A stretch of DNA of 64,000 nucleotides from Tillus elongatus (GCA_964006375.1 OZ023267.1:23185739-23249738), one strand, 5' to 3'. Counted from the stretch's first letter, positions 53,637-64,000 are shown. Notes: a model not told the origin generated them from the letters alone. Numbers and translations are program-made.

Positions 53637-53985
53637 GTCATCTATCATGGTATATTTCGTCTAAGTTCATTGAGGTCAAAATTGGCGAGAATGTGCTTTT
53701 GAAAACTAATGCACGGTCAACTTTTTGAAAATGTTTTCCATAAACATGCTTAACCCGTAGATGCATGAATTTTTTTATTTCATTGCAAAAAATATTTTTG
53801 TTTATATCTAAGGGAAAAATAATTTAAAAATTTGAAGATAGTGCTTTATTGGTGATAAATTGAAAAAATACAAGGTCACATATATGATATACAATATATC
53901 ACGTTCAATGAAGGTGGAAACTTTGAAAACAATTCGTAACTTTGTTCAAGCACAGTTGTACTCCACACTTTGAGCAGAACACATA

Positions 53986-55927
53986 CAGGACGGCAAATTA
54001 GTGCGACAAAGCTCAATATCTCCTTTACCATTAAAGTTAGCGGAAACTTTTCTGGGGAAACTACTAAGGGTTAAGATATGCAACTTTTAAAATTATTTTA
54101 GACTATACAGGCTGCTCCAAAGGGGCGGTGTGGGAATAAATTCATGTTTTTTTAAATGAGACACCCTGTATATTTTTACATATTTCGCTTTACCGTAAAA
54201 TTCTGTACATAGCACCATAATTTTCATGACACATTTTTGCAACGTTGCCAAACAGATTGGAAAATTCCCATAATTTGTGAAAAAACATGGTTCAATTAAA
54301 CGTGTAATATTTCTCAACTTAAAATAATTAGAAACAAGATATTTTTACGATGGAAAGAGGAATGATGACAGAAGTCCCCTGATGCAATACGGATTGATTT
54401 TTTTGTACAGGGGGTTTTCTATGGCCATGCCAAAGTTACGAACTTTAAACCTAATTTTCGTAAGTTTTTTAAATGCAACACCCTGTATTCGATTACTTTA
54501 TATTGTATGGATTTTGATTCTCTTTAACTCTTGTTTAAGTCATTCTGTGTCTATCTTTGCTACTTTTTGCGTTATTTCAATTATAGCAAAAAACTGGATG
54601 GTTTTCACCATTGTCGTTTTTCTAGTCGCCTATGACACATAAAATAGAAAATAACTGTTGTCATTTTACATAAAATGTCAGTTTGTTTGCTGTTCTATTT
54701 GACAAGGTTAATAACAACATTATATCAACAATTTGGTAATAATTGAACGGATTTAATGCGTTCTTTGTAGCAAAACTATTTAAAATGAATTTTCAAAATG
54801 ACGATTTGGTGGATATGATTTTTGTATTGGGAGCTAGCGACAAAAACTGCTTATTAGCAACGAGGATATATCATCAAAAATATCCGAACCGAAGACAACC
54901 CAATAGAAGGGCGTTTGAGAAGGTATTGGAGCGTTTTCAAACAACGAGAAGTGTAGCCTATAAGAAAAATGAAAGAAGAAAACTTATTTCAACCGAAGAA
55001 TCAATTAAATGTTCTTTTAGCAGTAATTGAAAATCCACACATTAGCCAACCAACTGTTTCCAATCAATTAGATATTGGACAAACATCGATTCAGAACATA
55101 CTAAAAGAAAACAAAATGCATCCTTATAATATCCAGTTTTTGCAAGAGTTGAATGAAGAAGATTTTCAGGGGAAAATGCGCTTTTGTGCATGGGTACTAT
55201 ATATAATATAATGTTGATATAATATTGATGTTAACCTTGTCAAATAGAACAGCTACCAAACTGACATTTTATGTAAAATGACAACAGTTATTTTCTATAA
55301 TTTTATGTGTCATAAGCGACTAGAAAAACGACAATGGTAAAAAACATCCAGTTTTTTGCTAGAATTCAAATAACGATTAACACAGAATGATATGGACAAG
55401 TGTTAAAGAGAATCAAAATCCATACAATATAAAGCTATCAAATATGCATTTAAAAAACGTACGAAAATTAGGTTTAAAGGTCGTAATTTTGGCATGCCCA
55501 TACAAAACCCCCTGTACAAAAACATCAATCTGTATTGCATGAGAGGACTTTTGTCATCATGCCTCTTTGTATTATGAAAATATCTGGTTTCTAATTATTA
55601 TAAGTTGAAAAATATTACACGTTTAATGGAACCATGTATTTTCACAAATTATGGGAATTTTCCAATCTGTTTGGCAACGTTGCAAAAATGTGTCATGAAA
55701 ATTATAGTGCTATAGACAGAATTTTATGGTAAATCGCAATATGTAAAAATATATAGGGTGTCTTATTTAAAAAACATGAATTTGTTCCCACACCGCCTCT
55801 TTGGATCACCCTGTGTAATCTAAAATAATTTTATTTTCTTAACCCTTAGAAACTTCCTTAGAAAAGTTTGTCCTAACTTTAATGGTACAGGAGATATTGA
55901 GCTTTGTTGCACTAATTGGCCAGCCTG
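53986..55927 (+). mobile_element. non-autonomous mariner-type element with ~0.7-kb inverted repeats
   Basis: Flanked by TA (53984-53985 and 55928-55929). Inverted repeats cover 53986-54730 and 55212-55927 (745 and 716 bp, diverged), leaving only about 480 bp of interior. The outer tips read caggacggcaaattagtgc and (minus strand) caggctggccaattagtgc. Confidence 0.9.
54743..55211 (+). pseudogene. truncated mariner transposase, N-terminal DNA-binding part
   Basis: Two overlapping plus-strand ORFs (54743-55030 and 54969-55211) are parts of one protein joined by a frameshift near 55000-55020. The first has the DUF4817-like helix-turn-helix (DDLVDMIFVLGASDKNC, YPNRRQPNRRAFEKVLERF). The second has the next helical domain (NPHISQPTVSNQLDIGQTSI, ENKMHPYNIQFLQELNEEDF). 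The ORF ends at FCAWV, where the right inverted repeat begins. The whole catalytic DDE/D domain is missing, so the element can move only if another copy supplies transposase. Confidence 0.85.
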
Positions 55928-55929
55928 TA

Positions 55930-57715
55930 TGTGAGACTTTTGCAGGTGGGATATTTTCACCTACCACGTGCCTGCATCCATCTAGGCCAGTGTTCTATAC
56001 TATCTCTTCTCGCATCAGCGGGCGGTGCAATAGCAGCAGGATTATTCCTTTCCTTGGTGTTAACTAACCTTTGAATTTAAGATGATGGTCGACCTCTTTT
56101 TACGCCTGTCTGCTCAATTTTACATAGGAATTGTGCAACATCAATTCAAAATTTTGTCTGAGGTAATGTCATACATATGTTGCAATACAAACTCGTTTAT
56201 ACAAAATCCATGAGTTCACTATTGCTAAATTAACTAGGTGATAGAACATCCTAAAATATCACTTCTTATACTCCATTCTGATTTTATGTTTTCCAATGTG
56301 ACTAATCAAGTAGGTCCACGCCACCCATATGGTTGTTGTAGATTGAAACAATCTGAGGACGTTTCACTTATTTCTATTGCTTCGCTGTTCTATCAAAACC
56401 TTATAACAACTGATTCGGGTAATTGACCACCAAGGTGGACACCAAGTTGACAATTTTGTTATCTTTCCACGAGATACAACAAATATCAACATTATCTACA
56501 GATGCGGTGAATTCAGTTGATGTACCTCAAGGCTAATTTTTTAACTCCTTGTCGGTTGGTTATATGCAGTTAGGAATTCTGTTCCGTCTGACCGTTCCTA
56601 AGGGTAAAATACCTCTCTTGTGAAGATGCACCATAAGTTTCACGGACGTGTAATAATTGTTAAAGTACAGTTTGTGGTTTTGATGTATGGGAAAATCCCG
56701 TGTCAAACGAACTACCACATTGGAGTTAGCAGGTCTTCTTAATGGGGGAGTTTCGAACTTGGATCATTTTCTTGTCCTGTATAAATCTCAAATTTGTAAG
56801 CGTACCCACTTACCCCACATAAAAATAATAATTTGTATCCCCACTTTTGTTACTCAAACTCTCTTCCATGGGTGTTGCTAATAATGATTTTTGGAGACTG
56901 TCGATCACTGGTCGGATTTTATATAATTTATTAAATCCTGATTTGCCAGCTGGAATATGCCTTTGATTGTCATTAAAATGGAGAACGGTCGAATCCTCCC
57001 AAGCTGATTCAACGTCATTACACCTTTTATAAAGTCAGATCCTGTAACGTCAGCACAGTAGTCCCTCTTATTGGTGCAATATGATACAGCTGTAAATATG
57101 TATATACCCAAATATTTTTGAATAGCTTCCACTGTCACGTTCTCAGGTTGATTAGGGTTAGTTTGAGTACTGTAAAGCGCAGATTCATTTGTAATTTTTT
57201 CAAGTAAATTATTGTCGAAAAAAATATTTAAAAATTGGTAAGGTATCTCGATATCTAATATGTTTTAAGGAAGATCATCGCTACCTCTAAACTCTAGATT
57301 CTCTTCAAGAAGTATCAAATTACCCTTTTTACATATGATTTTAGCCTTGCCATTATTACCCCTTGCCAGGTCATTGCTATTTTTGATTGGCGAAAATGTT
57401 CTATTTGGTACTGAACTTTCTTCAAGGACAGGCTCCCGAACTGTTTTATCAGGTGAATTACTTTGATGGTTTGAAACTTGAATTTCTGCGTCTTGTTCAT
57501 CACCATCACAACTTAAGTTTTCCGGATCAACACATGGATCTGCAACATCGTCGTCCTCATCAACATAAAGTCCATCTTCGCTCTCTTTGGCTATTTGGCT
57601 GATGATTCCTAGGAGTTCGGTATCAGTTAGAGGTCTATTTTTTGGTAATTGGCCCCCCAATGACTCATTTTCTGGGAAAAAAACTTACTGTGTTTCAGAA
57701 AACTCTTTCATGCAG
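55930..57715 (-). pseudogene. piggyBac transposase pseudogene
   Basis: Minus strand. An acidic N-terminal part (57265-57660, with DVADPCVDPENLSCDGDEQD) is followed by the transposase start (56905-57138: VTVEAIQKYLGIYIFTAV, RDYCADVTGSDFIKGVMTLN). The DDD catalytic region is shifted and full of stops over 56100-56900. Towards the left, GVKRGRPSS and HWPRWMQARGRCKYPTCK (about 55930-56090) belong to the C-terminal cysteine-rich domain. That domain is cut by the mariner insertion at 55928 and resumes at 53983 (YVFCSKCGVQLCLNK, down to about 53905). The gene is non-functional both by decay and by insertion. Confidence 0.8.
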
Positions 57716-58134
57716 TTCTAAAGTCATACATGTTTATCTCCTTCCAATACATTTATAATGCTCAAAGTAATCAACGAATGCAAGGTGTATCATAAATGAT
57801 ACATGTAAATAAAGCTACAAAAATGGCATAATTTTAGAAACAAAACCTGTAAACTATAAAAGTGACTATTGAGAGTGTAAATAATGGTATAAAGAGGCAA
57901 AAAACTACTTTTAATAACTAATAGTAACTATACCACCAACAGCACTTGACACTAGAAGCAGTTATGGCTACCGACTAGAAAATTGGCGGGAAAATTGTAT
58001 TGTAGCAGTGTATGATGGAACATAGTGTTGCAGATCTGCAACAACTTTTAATTGGGTAGATAGTTGACAGATGGCAGTAAAGACCAGATTTCGATGGTGT
58101 ATCATATCTGATACACTATACACTCAAGGGTTAA

Positions 58135-58979
58135 AACCTCCCCTGTATGCATAAACCATGATAAAAATGTTGTGGTTTGAACCCCCAAGAAAGTTACTGG
58201 AGGCCATGCGAGTAGGGGTGCTGAGCAGGGAAGAAGGTAAAAACTAAATTTAAATGCAAAATATTAAAGAACAGCTTAGTTGGACTTCTATAAGCTGATT
58301 TTGCCACATTTGCTAGTTAGTTAGTTAAAATGGATTAGATGGCCTCGGAAGCTCAAGTCCATTAGCCACAGATACCACATTTGCATTTACACTTCCTTTT
58401 AATCTTTCTCATAGCCACTATTCGCTTCGGGTCCCGTAACTTCTTTGTGGTTGAAGTCATAACATTTTCCATCTACTTTAGGCACGTAGAGGTGGTTCCA
58501 AGCATGTTTTTGAATTTGTTTACGATCCCGCCCCCCTCGTTTACAACACGGAAAATACCTCTGTTCGTCAAATAATTAAAAGCCAGAAGAAGGGAAAATC
58601 ACATATCAAAATGCACCCTCACAGAAATTCAGGGAACGAGGAAACTTTCTACCAACCGCCAAGCTTCCGACCAGACACCTCACTCACCTCCAGCAGTCAT
58701 AGCCTGCTTTTACGCGAAAATACGTTGTTCTACCAACTGAAAACGCAGATGTAGGAAGAAGAGCACATCACATTTTAATTACTGTCAAAAGATAAAATAA
58801 AAAAAAGATGGTTTAATAAGTTTGCAAAGGCGAGAAATCACAATGCAATAATAGTATTAGTGCGCAATGTATAATGCTAAGCTTTGTCTACCAGCATTTG
58901 GTTTATCTAAAACTGACCATGGAATAATATGCAAAACTATCTGACAGTTAAATTTATTTATTTGGTGGTTATGGCCAAA
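58135..58979. other. intron 1 sequence without recognised features
   Basis: Between the piggyBac element and the third ribozyme element. No ORF with a recognisable domain. Confidence 0.4.
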
Positions 58980-59016
58980 AGTAAGTTTTCAGGTAAGACT
59001 AGATGCATTCTCGCAA

Positions 59017-59077
59017 CAATTAGAACCGTAGACCGGTTTCGCTCTCATTAGAGCTCTTCAGTACGGCATACTAATTG
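59017..59077 (-). ncRNA. type-I hammerhead ribozyme, unit 1
   Basis: Minus strand: core CUGAAGA (59055-59061), stem II GCUCU-AAUG-AGAGC (59041-59054), GAAA (59037-59040), stem III ACCG-GUCUA-CGGU (59025-59037), cleavage base at 59024 or 59023. Stem I is ACAAUUAG with CUAAUUGU, extended outward past a U-U mismatch by GC pairs. Compared with locus 1, one stem I pair is A-U here and G-U there, which preserves pairing. Confidence 0.88.
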
Positions 59078-59323
59078 TAGCAAAAATGCACCAAAAATAA
59101 CACGGCTATCGTATAGCCAGTCTTAAAACACTAAGTGAGTGGTGAACGTGTCGCCACCTAGTTCGGAACCAAGTACTATGTTGTCACGCCCGCTCCAAAT
59201 AACACAGAGTGTTTAAAATAGAGACGGTATACAACTAACTAACAATTAAAAAAATTGTTAGCCCTGGCCCATTTCTACCCCAATATAGGGACAAAGTATG
59301 TAAGACTAGATGCATTCTCGCAA

Positions 59324-59384
59324 CAATTAGAACCGTAGACCGGTTTCGCTCTCATTAGAGCTCTTCAGTACGGCATACTAATTG
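59324..59384 (-). ncRNA. type-I hammerhead ribozyme, unit 2
   Basis: Sequence-identical to the unit 1 ribozyme, exactly 307 bp further on. Confidence 0.88.
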
Positions 59385-59630
59385 TAGCAAAAATGCACCA
59401 AAAATAACACGGCTATCGTATAGCCAGTCTTAAAACACTAAGTGAGTGGTGAACGTGTCGCCACCTAGTTCGGAACCAAGTACTATGTTGTCACGCCCGC
59501 TCCAAATAACACAGAGTGTTTAAAATAGAGACGGTATACAACTAACTAACAATTAAAAAAATTGTTAGCCCTGGCCCATTTCTACCCCAATATAGGGACA
59601 AAGTATGTAAGACTAGATGCATTCTCGCAA

Positions 59631-59691
59631 CAATTAGAACCGTAGACCGGTTTCGCTCTCATTAGAGCTCTTCAGTACGGCATACTAATTG
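59631..59691 (-). ncRNA. type-I hammerhead ribozyme, unit 3
   Basis: Sequence-identical to the unit 1 ribozyme, 614 bp further on. Cleavage at successive ribozymes would release 307-nt RNA monomers. Confidence 0.88.
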
Positions 59692-60109
59692 TAGCAAAAA
59701 TGCACCAAAAATAACACGGCTATCGTATAGCCAGTCTTAAAACACTAAGTGAGTGGTGAACGTGTCGCCACCTAGTTCGGAACCAAGTACTATGTTGTCA
59801 CGCCCGCTCCAAATAACACAGAGTGTTTAAAATAGAGTCTACGGTTCTAATTGTTGCGAGAATGCATCTAGTCTTACATACTTTGTCCCTATATTGGGGT
59901 AGAAATGGGCCAGGGCTAACAATTTTTTTAATTGTTAGTTAGTTGTATACCGTCTCTATTTTAAACACTCTGTGTTATTTGGAGTGGGCGTGACAACATA
60001 GTACTTGGTTCCGAACTAGGTGGCGACACGTTCACCACTCACTTAGTGTAGTAAGTTTTCAGTTTATTTTATTTTTATTTAAAGTTATAACACTCTTTGT
60101 GTTTGTATT

Positions 60110-60320
60110 TTATTTCGTTAATATCGGATATTTCCGTGTCTATGGCAAATGACCAATCGACGACGCCAGGGAGCAGTTTCACTTTACCATCATGGAAATT
60201 TTGCCAAAAACATCCGATTCTGTAAGAAAGCTAGTGATCTTTAACGTGCCAAACATTGAATGGTACCCGGGAGCAACCACAACCACAACATCAGGTCTCT
60301 CTCATCATCAAATATATTTA
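60110..60320 (-). mobile_element. SINE fragment related to the tRNA-SINE family
   Basis: Shares the SINE body (cgacgccagggagcagtttc, gtgatctttaacgtgcca) with the copies at 42876 and 63111 but lacks the tRNA-like head. Confidence 0.6.
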
Positions 60321-60329
60321 TATGAGAAA

Positions 60330-61310
60330 TAATACTTGGTTCTGGGGTTGAACCACGTCTAGAATTCGGGTTCAGCTCCTGTTTTTTTTTGCAAGAGGTT
60401 AAGCAAGTATTAGAGCAAAGAAACTCAAGCTGCATCCTCTTTATGGCCGTGGATTAGGGTAGGTTGGGCTCTTGTCGCTTAATTTTAGGGCATAAATCTG
60501 CATATTCTACAAGTCTCACTGGAGATCATGTCTAAGGCCTCAGTGTGTTCACTCTTAGACCTACGAGAGATTTGGCCGTCACATATCTTGTGTCTTGATT
60601 AAAAGATGGACGAGGAGAGATCTCCTTTTATCACGTTATACTGAGCTAGTGGAGTAGCTTTCTGATGGTTAGGTTTATTAAATTTGTGGGTCATGTAGTC
60701 TCATTTGGCCGTCACTTGAAAGTGTTCTGGTATTTATAGTAAGGGCGTCTACCTGGGTCCTGATTAGTGCCATTAGTTAGGTACCAGAATTATCGTATTA
60801 GGCGGGTTAAATGTATTTCAAGTAATGCGTAAACCTGGGTCGTTATCAGAGTCATTGGTCGGATGAAGAGTATTTTTTAGATTAGGTAATAGGGCAGTAA
60901 ACCTGTATATGGTTTTGACATTGTCGAAGACACCTTTGTGTTTTGTATCAATATAATGCATGGCTAGTGCTGATGAAGGGTCAGATTTTCTAACTGTAAG
61001 GGTATGTTCATGTATTCTATTGTGGATACCTCTATTAGTTTGTCACTTATAAGTTCGAGTACAGTCAGAGCAATAGATTTTATAATATCATTCGTTTGGA
61101 GTAGTATTCTTGGGTTTTTTTTATTAGACTTTACTGTTGTGAAGGTGGTTTTGATGTTATGGGTTCTAAATATTTGGCTGATTTTGTCGGCGAAACATTT
61201 AATATATGGTAGGAAGGCTTTGTGCTGTTATAGAAACTCTGTCTCTTCCTGCTGTGGTAAAGTAAATATATCCAGTCAGATCTATCACCTCTCAAAGTGA
61301 CCAGATATAA
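60330..61310 (-). pseudogene. PLE fragment: GIY-YIG endonuclease and 3' region
   Basis: Minus strand, in shifting frames: RRQNQPNI-type linker, CSDCTRTYK, QTNRGIHNRIHEHTL and KSDPSSALAMHYIDTKHKG (about 60930-61090), the order of a GIY-YIG nuclease C-terminus in PLEs. A long non-coding tail leads left to about 60330 (gcgggttcaa-type sequence shared with the next copy). There is no RT, and stops occur in every frame. Confidence 0.6.
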
Positions 61311-61639
61311 CATGCCAATTTTTCCATAGCATTTCTCTTAAAAATGGCTACAAAATGAGAACTAAAACGTCAAGACATAAACTATACTGGACGCGGTTAT
61401 GTCCGAGAATCTAGTACTTTTCATAAATGATAAAAAGTAGTGCTGCGATTTGAAGCATAACTTCCACATAGCTACGATAATTTACTCTCCTCAGAAGGAC
61501 ATTCTCATAAAATGAATTTAGGGTCCATAACTTGATCACTAAGAAAATATTCGTATTCCTGTACCATAAACTTCTGAAGCGATATAACACTCGATTTTTA
61601 ATAGTAGAGTGTCAGCTTCCCCAATCAACCCACTATTTC

Positions 61640-61709
61640 TTCCCTTCTTAGTGAATTTTTTTCAAATGAGCGTGGACTAGGACCCCTAGAACCCATATCC
61701 GGGGTCAGT

Positions 61710-61772
<63 letters not shown>
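61640..61772 (+). repeat. TA-core repeat, left half and (TA)n
   Basis: ggacccctagaacccatatc, cggggtcagt and (TA)n at 61713-61772. The PLE fragment below begins directly after the TA tract, and the right half is missing. Confidence 0.85.
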
Positions 61773-61774
<2 letters not shown>

Positions 61775-62620
61775 ACATGCTTGGTTCTCAGGTTGAACCG
61801 CGTCCAGAATTTATGAAAATTCGACGTTTCGGCTCCTGTTTTGGATACATTTTCAAGAGTAAAGAAATATGTAAGGACATGAACTCGAAGGCCTCAATCT
61901 GCCTACTCCTTAGAGCGGTGGACAAAGGTGGATTGGGTTGTTGTAGCTCGATTACGGGGCCTCAATCTGCCTACTCCCCAAATCTCGCCAGAGATCGTCT
62001 CTAAGGTCTCAGTGTGTTCAACCCTAGGCCTAAGAGAGATCTGGCAGTTCATTGCAAGTATTGTATGGTATGTATCGTTTCGTCTACCTGCTTCGTTATC
62101 AGTGTAATGAGTCGAGTCACGGTCAATGAAGTCAGGAGCTTTCGTTACGGTACTTAAAAGATTAAGAGGGTTACAGGTATTTGTTGAGTCCGGGGCTTTC
62201 GCCATGGTACTTAGAGGCTTAAGAGGAGTACAGGTATTTGCTGACTTAGGTAATGGGGAAATAAAATTGTATATTGAATTTATTGTCTTTTTGCGTGTTT
62301 GTAATGAAGATATAATAGGTTTCCAAGTAATGGGAAGACGAAGACCATCATCTCTCTTATTTAAACCATCGGATTTTTTTTGAACTCGATTGCTTCGCGG
62401 ATAATTCTGGTATTGAAGTTGCAAACCGGGGCTATTGTTTTGGCATTGTCAAAGTCTATTTTGTGTCCTGTATGAATATGTTGCATGGCCAACGCCGATG
62501 AGGGGTCGGATTTTCTAACTGCGATAGTGTGTTAATATATTCTATTGTGGATGTGTCTATTTGTTGTTCTACAAAAGTTCGGGACCAGTCGGAACAAGGA
62601 ATTTGGTAAACTCTTGTTCC
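61773..62620 (-). pseudogene. second copy of the PLE 3' region
   Basis: A diverged direct duplicate of 60330-61090: shared tggttctcaggttgaaccgc, cctcagtgtgttcaaccct and gatgaggggtcggattttct. The minus strand encodes decayed KSDPSSALAMQHIHTGHKI. At its terminus, GGAGCCGAAACGUC resembles the GAAA plus short stem III of PLE hammerheads, with a decayed core. The right edge is a 22-bp inverted repeat (62577-62598 with 62613-62634, one mismatch). Confidence 0.6.
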
Positions 62621-62858
62621 GACTGTTCCCGAACTTATCAGTGTTATTCACAGATTCTAATATTAATTTAGGAGAGTGAAAAGTTACAGCTTTGGAGAAT
62701 TTGTGAGTAAGAAAAATATCGAAATGAAACTTCGCACATAAGTTGACCCTATAGGCACTATAATACGTAGCAAAGATAAGGTTTCTAAAAAAATTGAGTT
62801 ATTAGCAGCTGAAAAAATATTTTATTTCCTCGAACTTAATAATTTAACTTTGTTTCAG

Positions 62859-62938
62859 TTACTTAAGGCATTTAGAATGTGAAGACACGAGATCTTCAGT
62901 AGTCCATGGTTTTGCTATTTTTGGAATCGGAAGAGCGG
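62859..62938 (+). CDS. Gfo/Idh/MocA-type oxidoreductase, exon 2
   Basis: 80-nt exon between a tgtttcag acceptor and a GCGG|GTAAG donor. It encodes residues 28-54 and completes the exon 1 split codon as Asn. It contains the first beta strand of the NAD(P)-binding Rossmann fold, FAIFGIGRAG, where the last Gly is completed by exon 3. The GxGxxG signature (residues 50-55) is that of the Gfo/Idh/MocA dehydrogenase family, which includes inositol 2-dehydrogenase-like enzymes that oxidise sugar or polyol hydroxyls with NAD(P). The substrate cannot be told from this part. Confidence 0.85.
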
Positions 62939-63110
62939 GTAAGATTAGAGATAAAAAACTCCACATTGGCACTTTATGATTTAAACAAAAATTATAGCGT
63001 TTGGTGTTTTTAATTTCCCTATTTATATTTTATTTTAGACAGGACTTCATATTTTTTCGATAATGTATAATTAGGATTATTTATATGTGTAAATATTATT
63101 TGCTCATATT

Positions 63111-63443
63111 GTGTTTGTGTGTTTGGTTTCTTAAACGTTGATCAATTTCCGCTACTATGGCCAATCACCGACGCCAGGGCAGCAGTTTCAGCTCACTATC
63201 CTGTGAATTTTGCCAACCCCTGCCTTTCTGTAAGAAGGGTAGGGATATTTAACCGACAGCTTTACGCCCCCTCCGGAGGGCGAAACGCGCACACATTCAA
63301 CTTGCTCAACAAATACAATGCCACAACTTCGGCTGATGTTAATTGTAGAGTATGTACTGAAAAAGTTAAAGGAGAACCCTGGGATCGAATCCCGTACCCT
63401 TCGGTTCAAAGGCACACGTTTTATCACTGAACCACCGAGGCTC
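63111..63443 (-). mobile_element. tRNA-derived SINE, copy 2, in intron 2
   Basis: Flanked by a 16-bp duplication with one mismatch (attatttgctcatatt at 63095-63110, attatttgcttatatt at 63444-63459). The minus-strand head has cggtggttcagtgataaaac (A-box region) and gggattcgatccc (B-box). It lies antisense in intron 2. Confidence 0.85.
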
Positions 63444-63507
63444 ATTATTTGCTTATATTAATTTATATTATAATCGTTATTTAATTCGCTTGCATACTTT
63501 TTTTCAG

Positions 63508-63670
63508 GTACTATTCACTTGTCTTATCTAGCACAAAACAAAAGGGCTAAAATCCTCTACATCGTCGATGATGACACTTTAAAAGCGGATAAAATAAAAA
63601 AATACTGGAACTTAACTGATACAAAATTTCTTACATCGGCAAACGAGTCTGTTGTATACACAGATCCTGA
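63508..63670 (+). CDS. Gfo/Idh/MocA-type oxidoreductase, exon 3
   Basis: 163-nt exon between a ttttttcag acceptor and a CTGA|GTAAGT donor. It encodes residues 55-108, plus 2 nt of the next codon. It starts with GTIHLSYLAQ, the helix after the glycine loop, and includes the second strand ending in acidic residues (KILYIVDDD, residues 69-77), where the cofactor ribose normally binds. It finishes near the expected third strand (SANESVVYTDPE). The catalytic EKP segment and the C-terminal substrate domain lie beyond the window. All three exons keep phase (2, then 1, then 2), which strongly supports the model. Confidence 0.88.
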
Positions 63671-63715
63671 GTAAGTACGATATTGTATAGGTCTCTACTT
63701 GATGTAAATCCATTG

Positions 63716-63869
63716 TCAACCTAGATAAATAAACAAATTGATTTACACTATTTTATTGAACGTATAACTGCAGTTATTCTGTAATTGACAAAGCTGAAAA
63801 CTTCAGCAAAACTGCAGTTCTACGTTCGCTAAAATAGTGTATATCAATTTGTTTATTTATCTAAGTTGA
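63716..63869. repeat. ~60-bp-arm hairpin (foldback repeat) in intron 3
   Basis: The left arm (from 63716, with gataaataaacaaattgat and cactattttattgaacg) and the right arm (to 63869) are about 90% complementary around a ~35-bp loop. MITE-like palindrome. Confidence 0.75.
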
Positions 63870-63914
63870 TCCTTAGTAAGTTAAATATGTGAAAGCTTCT
63901 CGTTACTTTAATTT

Positions 63915-64000
63915 AAAAAAAGTCTGGACGCAGCAAGTTCGTTATGGAAGTGAATTTTCATTAAAATGTTTCTAATAGCAAATATGTCTCTCTAATGCAA
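63915..64000 (-). repeat. TA-core repeat end, cut by window edge
   Basis: Starts gtctggacgcagcaagttcg in minus orientation and runs off the window. Confidence 0.8.

Larger units (their letters stand above)
53754..58130 (-). mobile_element. piggyBac element, interrupted by a mariner element
   Basis: Flanked by TTAA on both sides (53750-53753 and 58131-58134), the piggyBac target site. Ends start CCCGTAGATGCATGA (left) and CCCTTGAGTGTATAG (right, minus strand). Without the insert (53986-55929) it is about 2.43 kb, a normal size. Near the right end the palindrome gtgtatcatatctgatacac (58098-58117) is a likely transposase site; a related copy lies near 57784-57806. Confidence 0.8.
58993..60049 (-). 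mobile_element. hammerhead-ribozyme retroelement, locus 3 (tandem)
   Basis: Two complete and one partial 307-bp unit in tandem (starts at 58993, 59300 and 59607) are near-identical. They are followed from 59837 by an inverted partial copy to 60049. A 13-bp direct repeat, agtaagttttcag, flanks the locus at 58980-58992 and 60050-60062. No ORF is present. It lies in intron 1 of the host gene with the ribozyme strand antisense to that gene. Confidence 0.88.

Noticed and set aside
57387..57602. Plus-strand ORF with HHHH run
   Set aside because: It is antisense to the acidic N-terminus of the piggyBac transposase.

Overview
The window is AT-rich eukaryotic nuclear DNA, most likely from an insect. 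The transposon mix supports this: mariner-type elements with the insect DUF4817-like N-terminus, a fragment resembling an errantivirus env, a CsRn1-like Ty3/gypsy element, Penelope-like elements (PLEs), and spliced GT-AG exons. The order cannot be fixed from sequence alone. Nearly everything visible is mobile or repetitive DNA. I find one host gene.

Layout. 0-3.4 kb: pieces of an abundant repeat with a (TA)n core ('TA-core family'), a PLE-like tail and a 5'-truncated LINE. 4.5-10.1 kb: a ~100-bp satellite array of about 56 monomers with higher-order structure. 10.2-16 kb: a TA-core copy, a non-autonomous hAT, a tRNA-SINE and a ZMYM1-like hAT. 16.2-21 kb: a TA-core repeat split by a palindromic PLE. 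21.5-23.7 kb: a mariner-type transposon with 341-bp inverted ends. 23.7-28.7 kb: three R4/Dong-like LINE copies that begin in (AAT)n tracts, one carrying a nested endogenous-retrovirus fragment. 29-36 kb: a LINE, PLE fragments, TA-core copies and a hammerhead-ribozyme element. 36.5-41.2 kb: a young, nearly complete Ty3/gypsy element. 41.5-50.5 kb: a 3.5-kb inverted-repeat element with nested debris, a second LINE copy, a second hammerhead element, a ~150-bp tandem array and TA-core copies. 50.8-51.5 kb: a solo LTR.

52.18-64 kb is the 5' part of a host gene on the + strand. Three exons join in frame to encode a Gfo/Idh/MocA-type NAD(P)-dependent oxidoreductase N-terminus with a GxGxxG motif, and the gene continues past the right edge. 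Its first intron (10.6 kb) holds TA-core repeats, a piggyBac element broken by a mariner element, a tandem hammerhead-ribozyme element and PLE fragments. Intron 2 holds a SINE.

The most unusual system is a family of 307-319-bp tandem units at 34.95, 47.08 and 58.99 kb. On the minus strand the units carry canonical type-I hammerhead ribozymes. Two of the loci end in inverted partial copies and are flanked by 11-13-bp direct repeats. They look like metazoan 'retrozymes'. PLE-type tails elsewhere carry hammerhead-like motifs with self-complementary stem III, so a PLE-driven system of autonomous and parasitic ribozyme elements is a reasonable hypothesis.
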